Source: Cordyceps javanica (Eukaryota; Ascomycota; Sordariomycetes; Hypocreales; Cordycipitaceae). Taken from it: a DNA stretch of 64,000 nt. Shown here in pieces: positions 11,189 through 21,582 of this stretch. The position numbers and the translations under genes are program-made. Where the stretch lies: assembly GCA_036850795.1 (NCBI GenBank), contig JAAECO010000006.1:4588001-4652000 (forward strand), in the 5' to 3' direction. The notes under the pieces were generated by a model. It was not told the DNA's origin, searched no databases, and saw only the letters and a program-made list of their open reading frames with translations. The stretch's first letter is position 1. Each line of letters starts with the position of its first letter.

Positions 11189-12849
11189 TACGTTCAAGGC
11201 ACGTGAGCACGCCTGTAAGCATGTAACCGAGCGTCCAATCTCTGATTCAAGCGGGATTTGGAAAATTTTTTTCTGGTCTTTTAGCAATAATGCATATGTA
11301 GATACCTATCATGAAGAGTCTATACTCCCAGGTGCGGGCATGGCAGTCTAAAACCGCCGAAGCCCGACACAAGCCTAGACTATGACATGGCATGCATCTT
11401 CAGCGAAGCTTCTAGCCTACTGAGTAGTCAGGGACAGCCGTGTATATCATTCATTATTGAGTTTGATATGTGCCTAATAATAATGTATATGAGCGCGGCA
11501 ATAGTGTCGGGTCTGGAAACAGCTACGGCAATGGCGAACAAGCCATGTTACAATAAAAAATAGACGAGGAAGAAGACATAGAATGTTGATACATAGAATC
11601 TCAAAACCCACTTTGGCAGCCCCCGAGGCAATTTTCGATCAGGTGTGGCGGCCAACCTGCGTCGTGAGGTGAGCATTGGCTCGATGCAGCCTGAACTGGA
11701 TAGATCCGAGACTGTATTGCTCATTTTGAAACGAACAAGTAGAACGCGCGCGTTTCTGCAGATTCGCCTGTTTGGGCATGTTTATTGGTGTCCATGACTG
11801 CAATGGGATGACGATACATGTTGTGGAAAACTTGGCAATGTTGTCGAGGTTGAAGGCGTGCTAATAAGGCATATACTATGTATTTGTTCAGATGACCGTG
11901 GCTGTCCCATCATAACAAAGTTGGTGTTGCAAGCGAACCAAAGGTCGTGCGCACGCTCCGACTTTTTCCTCTTTAATAATTATAGTAGTGGCAGTTTCTT
12001 GCTACCAATAGCGATGCAACAACAGATGATACTGGCTGGCGGAAACGGATCCCGCTGTACGGATACTGGCCCCTGCAGCCAATAATTACATGGGTAGAAT
12101 CCATCCGGCGGTTAAAAACGAGCCTATTATTGGCCAAGTTCCAGAGGATTGTCTCTGTGATGGTCACCTGCCTCGATAAAGCAAGACGAAGACGGACGCG
12201 GAAACAAAAGTCCCCCGATTATAACGAGAACGGGAAGCGGTGCTCGCTCGCTCGTTCACTGTGCCATAAATGGGGGGCCTTCATCGTCCCGCGGCGGAGG
12301 AGCGAGCGATGTAACGCACCGTCGCCATCCGAACCCGTTCATCGTGGAGAGGGGGTGAGGGTTACATTGGCAGAGGACGTGACAGTATGTAACCTGAACA
12401 ATGAAGAGCAGAGAACCTTTTATGGTCTACTTTCTTCTCTTGCTGGAGATCACCAGAAGCAGAAGACGAAGAAGAAGAGAAGACAAACTTGAGTGAGTCT
12501 TAAACGGTGTGCGGACCAAGCATGGTCGCGCCGATTATTAGTTTGCACAAGGGTGAGTGCCCACTCTATCTGCAGCAGAACCTGTATATATGACAATATC
12601 CAAGTACGTGCTGGGCAGCGGTGTTGCATCGACACATGTGGAGCTAATTACCAGCCTGGATTTGCGGAGAGGATAGGCAAACTGGGAAAGGCTTGGTCCC
12701 TTTTCTTAAAAGCAGACCTGCTGTCGAATTTGCACGAAGTAATAGGCCCCGAGGTATGTATTTTATTGTCATATTCTGACCTGGCGACGACACTCTTTCC
12801 ACCGACTTTCATCCTTCTAACCGCATCTTTCAGAGTACCAGTTCCTACA
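11189..12849. other. Spacer with no recognised gene
   Basis: This 1.66 kb spacer contains only short open frames with poor codon composition, for example a basic frame of 120 codons at 12130-12492 that looks fortuitous. It should contain the asparaginase 3' end and the promoter of the small secreted peptide gene. Confidence 0.4.
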
Positions 12850-13093
12850 ATGCAGCCCTCTACAAGCGCATTTCTTGCGGTCGTCGCCCTACTTGGGAGT
12901 GACGTCCTCGGCATGCCGACCCCTGGTAAGCCCACGCCCCGAGCACCAACCCTTGACAGTTATCGGGGGCTAACGACTCTTCAAAGATATCAATGTCGTT
13001 CAAGCAAACGCTGTGAACACCAACAGAGCTTACACGTACTTCGCCGATGGTGTGCAGGCAGAGGACGTTCTCGGGTCGCGTCAAGGACCATAA
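12850..13093 (+). CDS. Small secreted cysteine-free peptide
   Basis: The model is join(12850..12925,12987..13093), 60 residues. Residues 1 to about 21 form a clear signal peptide (AFLAVVALLGSDVLG). A 61-base intron with donor GTAAGC, branch-like CTAAC and acceptor AAG follows. The mature part of about 39 residues has no cysteine and includes INVVQANAVNTNRAYTYFA and ends SRQGP. I do not recognise a family; it could be a secreted peptide, an effector-like protein or the start of a truncated one. Read one frame over, the sequence just before the stop continues VKDHKGKNRKEVISAGS to a TGA at 13137-13139. A one-base indel at the GGG near 13071 may therefore have shortened the protein. Confidence 0.55.
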
Positions 13094-13811
13094 GGGAAAG
13101 AATCGGAAGGAGGTTATCAGTGCTGGCAGCTGAGCCATGACCGTACTCAGGGATAGACTGTGGGGTACACATTGTATAAGATGCATTGCATGCAGTATCT
13201 ATACATTGCATATACATTGAGAGCTGTTTCCTTAAGGCTCGTGTACTTTGAAATACTCCCTCGTCTATGTAGAATTTGATGTGTTGACCGGTAACTAGCG
13301 GGCGGGAAAAGCGTTACTTAATAAAAATGACACTTGACCTGAGGCACATTACAGAAGCTATAGAGGTTTCTTGGATGGTTCTAGACAGCAAAAGCTTCAA
13401 AACATCGCGATCGGGGCTACAGCTCAAGTGGTTAGATAACGACGAGTGCAGGTATTGTACACAGGTGGCTCTGAAGGTCCAGACTCCTCACGTTGGCCTG
13501 GAACTGCAAACAATGTCCCCTCCTGCAGCCACAATGCTAGCGTGATGTTCTTCCGGTCGGCGCGGCACGGTCAATCACAGCTTTGCTGAGCGACGGAGTC
13601 GAGTTCTGTATTGAAATACTCGCCCAACGCCCGCCCTACCACCACTGGCAATGAACCAGTCTCTACACCTAACCACGGCCGTCCCCTGCGGCACGGCGTG
13701 TTCATCTTGGCCTGCCAACGTTGGAGTAGTAGTGGTATTCATCGTACCTGCCCGAAGCATCGAAACTCTTGCTCTGCCACCGTGCGGTTCAATCCTCCGC
13801 CTGTCCTTGCA
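13094..13811. promoter_or_regulatory. Upstream region of the ABC transporter gene
   Basis: There is no supportable gene between the secreted peptide gene and the ABC transporter. An upstream in-frame ATG at 13611 would add 67 residues without resemblance to ABCC N-termini, so the region is treated as promoter and leader. Confidence 0.45.
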
Positions 13812-16800
13812 ATGGCGATGTCAGGTGAGGAGCAGCCCTTCTGGGCCCCCATCGCAAGAATCTTTGACTTCACTCTGAAGTTTGAAGAAACCATCTTGCA
13901 AATTCTTCCGTCGAGCGTGGTCATTGCGATCCTTCCTGCCGCCATGTTCTATTATTGGAGGCAGCCTGTCTATGTTCGCGGCAGTCCTCTGCTATGGGCG
14001 AAAGTCGTGAGCATCCCTGCCATTCTACCGACGAAAGAAGAGTCTGATTGATAACAAGGCTTTAGAGTGTATCGACCGCTCTTGTTGTCGTGGAGGCCAT
14101 CAGCCTGGCCCTGCGGACAATGCCCACCGACACCCGTACCGACACTTCTATACCTGCGGCGTCACTTGAGCTGATTGCGGCGCTGGCAATTGCTACCATC
14201 ATTTACACGGAGCATCGGCATGCGGTTCGCACCTCGGCCTTGCTTGGCTTGTCTCTTTTCGTTGGGATTCTCATTGATGTTGTCAAGACCCGGTCCTTCT
14301 TTCTTCGACCTGGTCTGGCTGCCCTCGGTGTTCTCTCTGCCGCGAGCGGTTCCCTTCGCCTCTGCCTGTTCATCCTCGAGGAAGTATCCAGGAGAGCACT
14401 GGTTGCCGACGATGCAATTCGTGCGTCGCTCAGCACGGAAGCTACCAGTGGTTTCATGACCAGGCTGCTGTTCTTGTTTCTCACCCCGATGCTCTCTGCA
14501 GGCTTCAACCAAAAACTCTGCCCTGAACATCTTACGCAGTTGGGCCTAGATTTTTCCTCACAGCACATGCACCAGAGGTTCAAGAAACACTGGAAGTGCG
14601 GTACACAGAATGAGCTGAATCGGAGGCTGATGCGTGCCTGCTGGAGCGCCTGGAAATACCAGATCCTTCAAATTATTGCCGTGCGACTACTTGCTTCCTG
14701 CTTCAGTTTCGCTCAGCCTTTTGTCATCCAGGACATCATAGAAGCAGTCGATCTACAAGAGCCGGCCAAAATCGCGCAGCGACCTGGTCTAGCGTGTGCT
14801 GTCGTGATCGTATTTGGTGGTTCTGGGCTGGCTAAAACATCAGCTACGCACCTGGCCAATCGCCTCATCACGCAGATTCGTGGAGCGTTGATCGGGTCCC
14901 TTTACGAGAAAACTCACTCCTTGACCGAAGAAGAGGCCAAGAAATCTGCAGTATTGACCCTTATGAGCACTGATATTGATGCCATCGTCAACGGTCTACC
15001 GCAGTGTATAGAGATTCCCATCACTGTCGCTGAGACCTGTCTCGGCATCTACTTTCTCTCTTTTTTCATCGGCTACTCTTGTGTCGTTGTCTTGTTCCCT
15101 GTATTATTTACCACAATCACTTCCTACGTGCTTGGTAAATGGATTGGACCCGCCTTTGCGGACTGGAATCAAAGCATCGAAACAAGAGTTGCGAAAACTT
15201 CAAGGATACTCGGCCAACTGCCAGGTATCAAAATGCTCGGTCTTGGTCCTATAGTCAACATATTTCTCCAGCATCTTCGAATACAAGAAGTTGAAGTTTC
15301 TAAGAAGTACCGTACTCTGGTTTCACTCTCGGTACTCCTGGTTCAATTCGCTGACTTGATGAGCCCTGTCATTGTGGTTGCAGGCGGCTTTTTCTGGCAC
15401 GGCTTTGATCATGAAATGACAGCCTCCAAAGTTTTCCCGACCATCGCTATGGTTGTTCTTGTCCAAGGCCCACTAGCCTGTGTTCTAGAAGCATATCCTA
15501 GGGCCATGTCAATGATGGTATGCTTCGGCCGGCTGGAGACATTCCTACGTCTACCGGAACGTTGCGACTCTCGCATCAAATGGGATCCCTCCGCACCACC
15601 GGATTTATATGAACCAATACCGACGCATCCAGGATCTACAGTCATGCGACCGCGCCCCCCTCCTGCAAATCCCACGGGCGTCGTACAATTTGTCGATGCC
15701 ATGTTTGGACCTCGAAACATGGAAAATCCACTTCTGCAAGATGTCAGCTTTTCACTTGGCTGAGCTTCTGTCACTTCTGTTGTTGGTCGCACTGGATCGG
15801 GAAAGTCAACACTTTTGGGAGGTGTAATGGGCGAGACTCGCAATTGGGGTGGCTACATTTATGTTGAGGACGGGGCCAGAATTGCATATTGCGGTCCAAA
15901 TGTATGGCTGAGAGATACCACCATCCGCGACAATATTTTGAATTTCTTGCCGTACAATCCAGTGCGGTATGATCTCGCTATTCGGAGCTGCCAGCTCGAA
16001 GAAGACTTATCACGACTTCCTGGTAGCGATCTATACGTCGTCGGCACCAATGGAGTCAACCTTAGCGGTGGACAGCGCCAGCGAATAGGTATAGCGAGGG
16101 CTGTCTTTGCACAAGCCCCAGTGACTGTGCTAGATGACGTCTTCAGCTCGCTGGATCGAATCACTGCCGTTTCTATCATGTACACGCTTTGCGGGGAAAA
16201 TGGTGTTCTGAGACAGGCTGGCTCTACAGTTCTACTGGCTTCGCATCTACCTGAGAGCTTTAGAGTTTCTGACCAGCTCGCCATTATTGATGACGAAGGA
16301 ACCGTGACGTTCGATAACATGAACTCGATGGATCCCAGTAAGGAGCTGAAAATAAGCGCGCTGCTGGACCCTACGAAAGCCTGTGTGGCCCCAGAGATAA
16401 AAGACAAGCAGCAAGCTCTGCTTCACAGAGCCTTGGAGTACGAATATTCCGAAACTGATGACACTCCTGGTGAGGTGGACTGTGCAAGACAGAAAGGAGA
16501 CATGCGTCTTTACTTGCTATTTATCGATCCTATTGGGTGGCTCAATGCTTTCTTGTATAGCCTGCTCGTTTTCCTCCTCTCTGGAGGTGAAATTCTTCCT
16601 GATATCTACCTTCGAATCTGGGCTGAGACAAATCCAAGAAGTGCTATCTACTTTTACGGATATGCTGGAATCGCTGTAGCTACTTGTTTGATTGGCACTT
16701 TGGCTTATTATCTGCTGTACACGAAGTTCGCCGCCCGAGCTTCCATAAGTCTCCATGAGCAGCTGCTCCACACAACCATGCATTCGACGCTCGCATTCTT

Positions 16801-18347
16801 GAGCATTACCAAAGTCGGCAACTTGGTCAATCGCTACAGCCAAGATGCCCTCTGTTTTTCCAAAGAACTACCGGCATATATGATGAGGACTCTATACGTC
16901 TTCTACTCGGCGGTCATCTTCACCGGGATCATCTTATCAGGAGCGACGTACATGTCTCTTGCCCTTCCCGGCATTCTGATAATCCTTTTCCTGGTCCAGC
17001 GTTTTTATCTTCGCACGTCACGCCAAATGCGGCACCTTGATCTAGAGAAGAAAGCACCGCTATATACATTCTTTCAAGAGTCAGCCGATGGTTTACTGTA
17101 CATCCAAACCTCTCAGTCACAGCAGGATAACCTAGAGCTGGGCTACCGTCTCCTGGACGAGTCTCAGCTGCCATTCTACTTGATGTACTGTATCCAGCAG
17201 TGGTTGACTATAGTTTTGGGACTGATAAGCACATGCGTTGCTTTTGTGTTGGTGATGATTACGCTTTTTACCGATAATAGCACGTCAAAGCCCGCTGTCG
17301 GGCTGTCATTTTTGGGAATATTGGCCTTCAACCGAACACTTGAGTACCTGCTGCAGTCATGGACTCATTTAGAGACAACACTCGGGGCACTTTTGAGACT
17401 TTTTCGATTTAAAAATGAAACTCCGCAGGAAAGCAGGCCAGAGTCGGTGACCCTACCGGAAGACTGGCCGTCAGCCGGCAGAATTGATATCACCAATGTG
17501 ACCGCCCGGTATCGGTACGAGTGTCACATGTATACAAATGATTCTAATCTAATACGCCAAACAGACCGAATGAGAGAGTCCCTCCTGTACTGAAGGATAT
17601 ATCTCTGTCAGTGTCAGCAGGAGAGAAAGTAGGCATTGTTGGGCGAACAGGCAGGCAAGTTCTATGACGGAGTGCACTCATTCTAGATACTGAACATTTG
17701 TCAGCGGCAAGACTTCTCTCCTTCTGGCCTTACTTGGTTTCCTCGAATATAGTGGAACCATCGAAATTGACGATGTAGATGTCAGATCTGTGCCGCCTGA
17801 TTTGCTACGATCCCGTATCGTAACAATTTCACAGGAGCAGATCACGTTCGATGCGACAATTCGAGTGAACCTACTTCCTTTTAGCATGAACGATGAATCA
17901 AACGAGAGTGAAAAAGCACGAGAAGCAGCTGCTGCGCAGGATAGAAACGTTGAGGCGCTCTTGGAGCGGTTAGATATCTGGAGACAGATCCGATCCAGAG
18001 GGGGGCTTTATGCGTCACTAAAAGACGTTGGGTATTCTCAGGGCGAGCTCCAGCTCCTTTGTCTGGCTAGGGCAATCCTGAGGCAACAGGCCATTCGATC
18101 TAAAGTGGTCTTGATTGATGAGGCGACGAGCAATATGGACTTTTTTACAGACGATGCAGCCCGCCAAGTTATGAATGAGGCTTTTCGGGACTGTACGGTC
18201 TTTACAATTGCTCATCGAAAAGACACTCTTAGCGGAACTGACTGCACAATCGAACTATCAAGAGGGAAAATTTGCCATTTCGATATTCCAAGGGCAAATA
18301 TGGACAGTGAGGCGTCACTTGAACGCTCTGATAGTGTCGCTTGCTAG
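13812..18347 (+). pseudogene. ABCC/MRP-type ABC transporter with an in-frame stop
   Basis: Exons are 13812..14006, 14066..17514, 17565..17654 and 17705..18347, a frame of 1458 codons. The order is an N-terminal membrane domain (FDFTLKFEETILQI), membrane domain 1, nucleotide-binding domain 1, membrane domain 2 and nucleotide-binding domain 2. Domain 1 has Walker A VVGRTGSGKST, signature LSGGQRQRIGIARA and Walker B VTVLDDVFSSLD. Domain 2 has Walker A VGRTGSGKT, signature SQGELQLLCLARA and Walker B VVLIDEATSNMD. Codon 631 is TGA (15761-15763), eight codons before Walker A of domain 1. The frame is otherwise intact on both sides and no intron can remove the stop. The gene is either recently inactivated, read through, or carries a sequence error. 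Fungal relatives export drugs, glutathione conjugates or metabolites. Confidence 0.85.
17655..17704 (+). other. GC-AG intron inside Walker A of NBD2
   Basis: The exon ends GGGCGAACAGGCAG and the intron starts GCAAGT, a known non-canonical donor, ending TGTCAG. Joining AG to C restores Ser in GRTGSGKT exactly, so the splice is strongly supported by the motif. No GT donor nearby gives the right frame. Confidence 0.8.
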
Positions 18348-18536
18348 GACGTTGTTATTTAGTAGAAAATTTAGTTGGTATTTGATGTATTTATATCTGT
18401 TTGGCGTTTTACATCACTTTGTATCCAAGGACACTGGGTCCGATGCAGTGACGCCATATATAGTCGGCCTAGGATAGATTGTGTAAATGGCATCTTACTT
18501 GAACGATCCGAAAGTGGCAGCATTTGGAGTCTGGAG

Positions 18537-20213
18537 CTATATTTCGTCAGTCCGACGCAGTCCCACTGCTGTTTTCGAGGCCGCCCAAACCAAGCAGGAG
18601 CCGACGAAAACCAGCGCAGACGCCACAAAGAACGGGAAGCCTAACCAGACTCCTCCCCAGCTCAGGCCTTTCTGAAAGGCCGCCGCCAACAGCGGACCGG
18701 CCATGGCTATGCCGGCCGTTTCGAGCACGCTGTTTGTTGTGTAGACAACGGCGGCGTTGGCCTCGCCGGCGGCCTGCGCCAGCAAGCTGCGCATGATGAA
18801 CTCGTGACCTCTGGAGAGCGAGGTCCAGCACAAGAAGGCGAGCATCACGGCCGAGGTGCTCGCGATGCCGATGCCGAAGAAGCCCGTGACCATGATGGCG
18901 AGCGAGAGCTGCGCGAGGAAGATGTCCTTTTCGAAGAGCGTCCAGGACCACTTCAAGCGCAGCAGACGATCGAGGAGCGGTATGACGAGGGAGGTCGTGC
19001 CCAGCGTGATGCCGCCCTGGAGTGACCCGAGCAAGCCGGTCTGGCCCCATGTCCAGCCGAAGCGACGGGCCACGTACTGCGCCAGCAGAACCGTGAAGGA
19101 CTTTCCGAGAGTGGTGAAGAGCAGGCTGGAGAGCAGGAGACCCAGGGTCCGCTGCTCGAGGAACTGGGTGCGGAAGATGTGCCGGACCGTCTGCCCGGCG
19201 GCGATCAGCTGGCGCTTCACGAAGCTGGCCTTGCACACATCTCGGAGTTTCCAAGTCGCCGAGCTCCGCGAATCGGCTGACTTGGCAGCGCTGCACGTAT
19301 CCGGGATGCAGACGGCGCAGAACGCGCCCAGGACGAGCAGGGCGAAAGAAATATAAATCGTCAGCCAAGCGCTGCGTCGCATAATCAGCCACGCGAGGGG
19401 GCTCCCTACCAGCTGCGCTGCGGTGACGGCAGCGCCGAGGTAGGAAAACAAAAGAGTCCTGGAGTGGTAATAGTTAGCCAAGGCGGGGAGTTTTCAGGCG
19501 AGATTTGAATATGTAACGGTGAGAAGGGAGTTTGCTTACTTGTGAGCACCTGGGGCGACACTGCTAATCGTGGCGAAGATGAGGGCGTTGAGAACGGTTC
19601 CTCCGCCGCCGACGAAGGTGAAGAGCGCTGCGAACCAAATGGCGCGGATGGGAAATACGTGAGGAAACGCGTCTATAAGCTCCGGTTGCCTGGGTCAGAT
19701 GCGAGCGTGTCGCGGTTTTGGATTAGCCCCGGGGGGGCACTGGCACTCACAAATGACGAGCATGGCGCCCTGCTGCAGGACCATGCCCAGCATGCACAGG
19801 CCGATGCCGAGCCGGCGACCGTGCGTGTCGGCAAGGATGCCGTACGGCACGGCGGTGACGATGCCGGGCACGAGAAACAGGGGCAGGGACCAGCCGTCAA
19901 TGGTGGACAGCTCGCCCTGCACCGCGTTGCTCTTGCACCGCGGATCGCGGCCGCCGGCAATGTCCGGGTAGACGCCGCGGCAGATGATTTCCTCGACGAC
20001 CTCGGACGCCGCAGGCTCCATGACGGAGGCGGCGAGCATGACGAGGAACAGGGACAGCGTGCAGACGACGAAGACGACGATGCTTCGGCGCGGCAGCTTG
20101 GCGTCGGTGGCCGTCGCCGCCGGTGGCCGGGGCAAGAGGTGGGGCTCATCCGCCGCCGCCGCCGCCGGCAGCAGTGGAGCGCGCTCGTTGTCGGCGGAAG
20201 GTCTAGGCGTCAT
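18537..20213 (-). CDS. MFS transporter, substrate unknown
   Basis: The model is complement(join(18537..19458,19540..19672,19751..20213)), 505 residues, phases checked. A hydrophilic N-terminus of about 45 residues containing a Pro/Ala-rich stretch precedes about twelve hydrophobic segments (SIVVFVVCTLSLFLVMLAAS at the first). A loop motif YGILADTHGRRLGIGL fits the MFS motif between helices 2 and 3. The second exon encodes VFPIRAIWFAALFTFVGGGG, continuing the fold. It is convergent with the ABC transporter, 189 bases away, so the two transporter genes are neighbours but not co-directional. The substrate cannot be read from the sequence. Confidence 0.85.
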
Positions 20214-20333
20214 GGCCGTGCGAAATCTACGCCCCCAGGAATTAATTTACACACGATGAAGAGAACGATGGCTACTTTATCAGGGGGCCAAAGAAGTTTC
20301 GGTGGCAAGGGGATGGATGGAGTGTTGTTTGAT

Positions 20334-20735
20334 TTAATAAAAGACCGAGCGCTCGCCCAGCCTTGATTTTAGCGTGCCTTGACCAGGCCACGTATGAATA
20401 ACGACGGCGCACTCAAAGAGTGAGCCGATGCACTTTTTGATCAGGCTACGGGTTGGGGATGCAGAATTGCAAAAGATCCTCCCGGGCCAAGTACCCTCCG
20501 ACTTACGCTTGGCAAAATCTAGCAGGACGGCGACCATCTACATATTCCAGGTCGTGGGGGGCGCTGAACGACGGGCACTGATGGCCCGCGTGTAGCGCGC
20601 ATACTTGCCTTGCACAATGATACAAATGATAAAAATAATGTCTGCCCGCTGGCCCTCATTCGCCGATCTGGGCTGCCGCGCCAAGTACGTGAAGCGCCGG
20701 TGAGGTGTGACTAACTGACCTCTCGATGCGAACAC
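20334..20735 (-). pseudogene. Relic reading frame, copy 1
   Basis: One frame runs through this segment on the minus strand and is interrupted by a single TAG at 20538-20540. Segments include KYARYTRAISARRSAPPTT before the stop, and MVAVLLDFAKRKSEGTWPGR then SASPTRSLIKKCIGSLFECA after it. The nucleotide sequence of about 20481-20640 aligns by eye with 29685-29850, where a second diverged copy lies. The family is not recognised. The two copies and the stop argue for a decayed duplicated gene rather than chance. Confidence 0.4.
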
Positions 20736-21582
20736 CCGCCCCTTCGAAGGGCATCGACAATCTTCTCAACCTTGTTGTACCTCCCGCCAGGGACACTGCC
20801 TTGTCGTACTAACTGATTCACCAAGACAAATCGCTGTTTAGACCAGGCGGTGGCGGCTGCTTCACTCCGGTGTTGGTGGAAATCCCGTCGCCTTGTTGTT
20901 CACCCTGTTTGGATGATTTCATGACGAATCTTTTCATGTTTGGTACAAGTCCATCCCAGCTATACAAGCGTCATGGTGGCAGCGTATTCTGCACACAAGG
21001 GATCCTGCCCGTCAAAACTACTCTTGCAGTAGCCATCGCTCACCCCAACCAACGGTGATGTTGTAGACGTCAACCCCCCCCGGTAACCCTCTGTATCAGC
21101 GCGACTAGGGCGAGAGTGCGAGGATTCCAAACACAAGCGGTGGCGGCGTGCCCGCGTGCCCGCGTGCCCGTGCATTAGGGCCCGATCGTTGGGGTTCCAT
21201 TTCGCAAAGTCTTGCTGCGAGATGCCGTAAGAGAAGTGATTTGGTCGCAAGTGCTGCCCTGTTCCCGTCGAGTGGAACACCATTCCAGGCTGCGCAGGAC
21301 AAGACATGCGGGGAATAATCGCCGAAATTTGCAATTATTCTTTATTTAAATATCTATTTATAGTATATGTTTTCTTCTTTTATCTCTATGTACTAATAAA
21401 GAGTATATTTCGATGATGTTTTATCAAGGTATTGTAGTATTTATACATCTCTTGAAGAATGATGTCAAATTGACAAAGAAATATAGTAGAGATGTAGAAT
21501 GTATTCAAGTTTCTTCATTCTCAAGTTACTTATTAGCCAAGGATAAAATAAAATTTCCAAGCAAGTCAATCTTATTAGACTC
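20736..21582. other. Spacer turning AT-rich
   Basis: The first 550 bases are of normal composition and include a short CGTGCCCG tandem at about 21149-21172. From about 21310 to 21580 the sequence is strongly AT-rich and forms the 3' flank of the large LysM gene. No gene is seen. Confidence 0.5.

Noticed and set aside
12130..12492. A 120-codon basic plus-strand frame
   Set aside because: Codon composition is mixed, it ends in a Lys/Gln run from A-rich DNA, and no domain is visible.
13611..13811. A 67-codon N-terminal extension of the ABC transporter
   Set aside because: ABCC proteins of fungi begin close to the FDFTL-type segment, and the extension shows no membrane or conserved features.
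13812..18347. Two separate half-transporter genes instead of one broken ABCC gene
   Set aside because: The split would fall inside NBD1, eight codons before Walker A, leaving neither half with a normal domain order.
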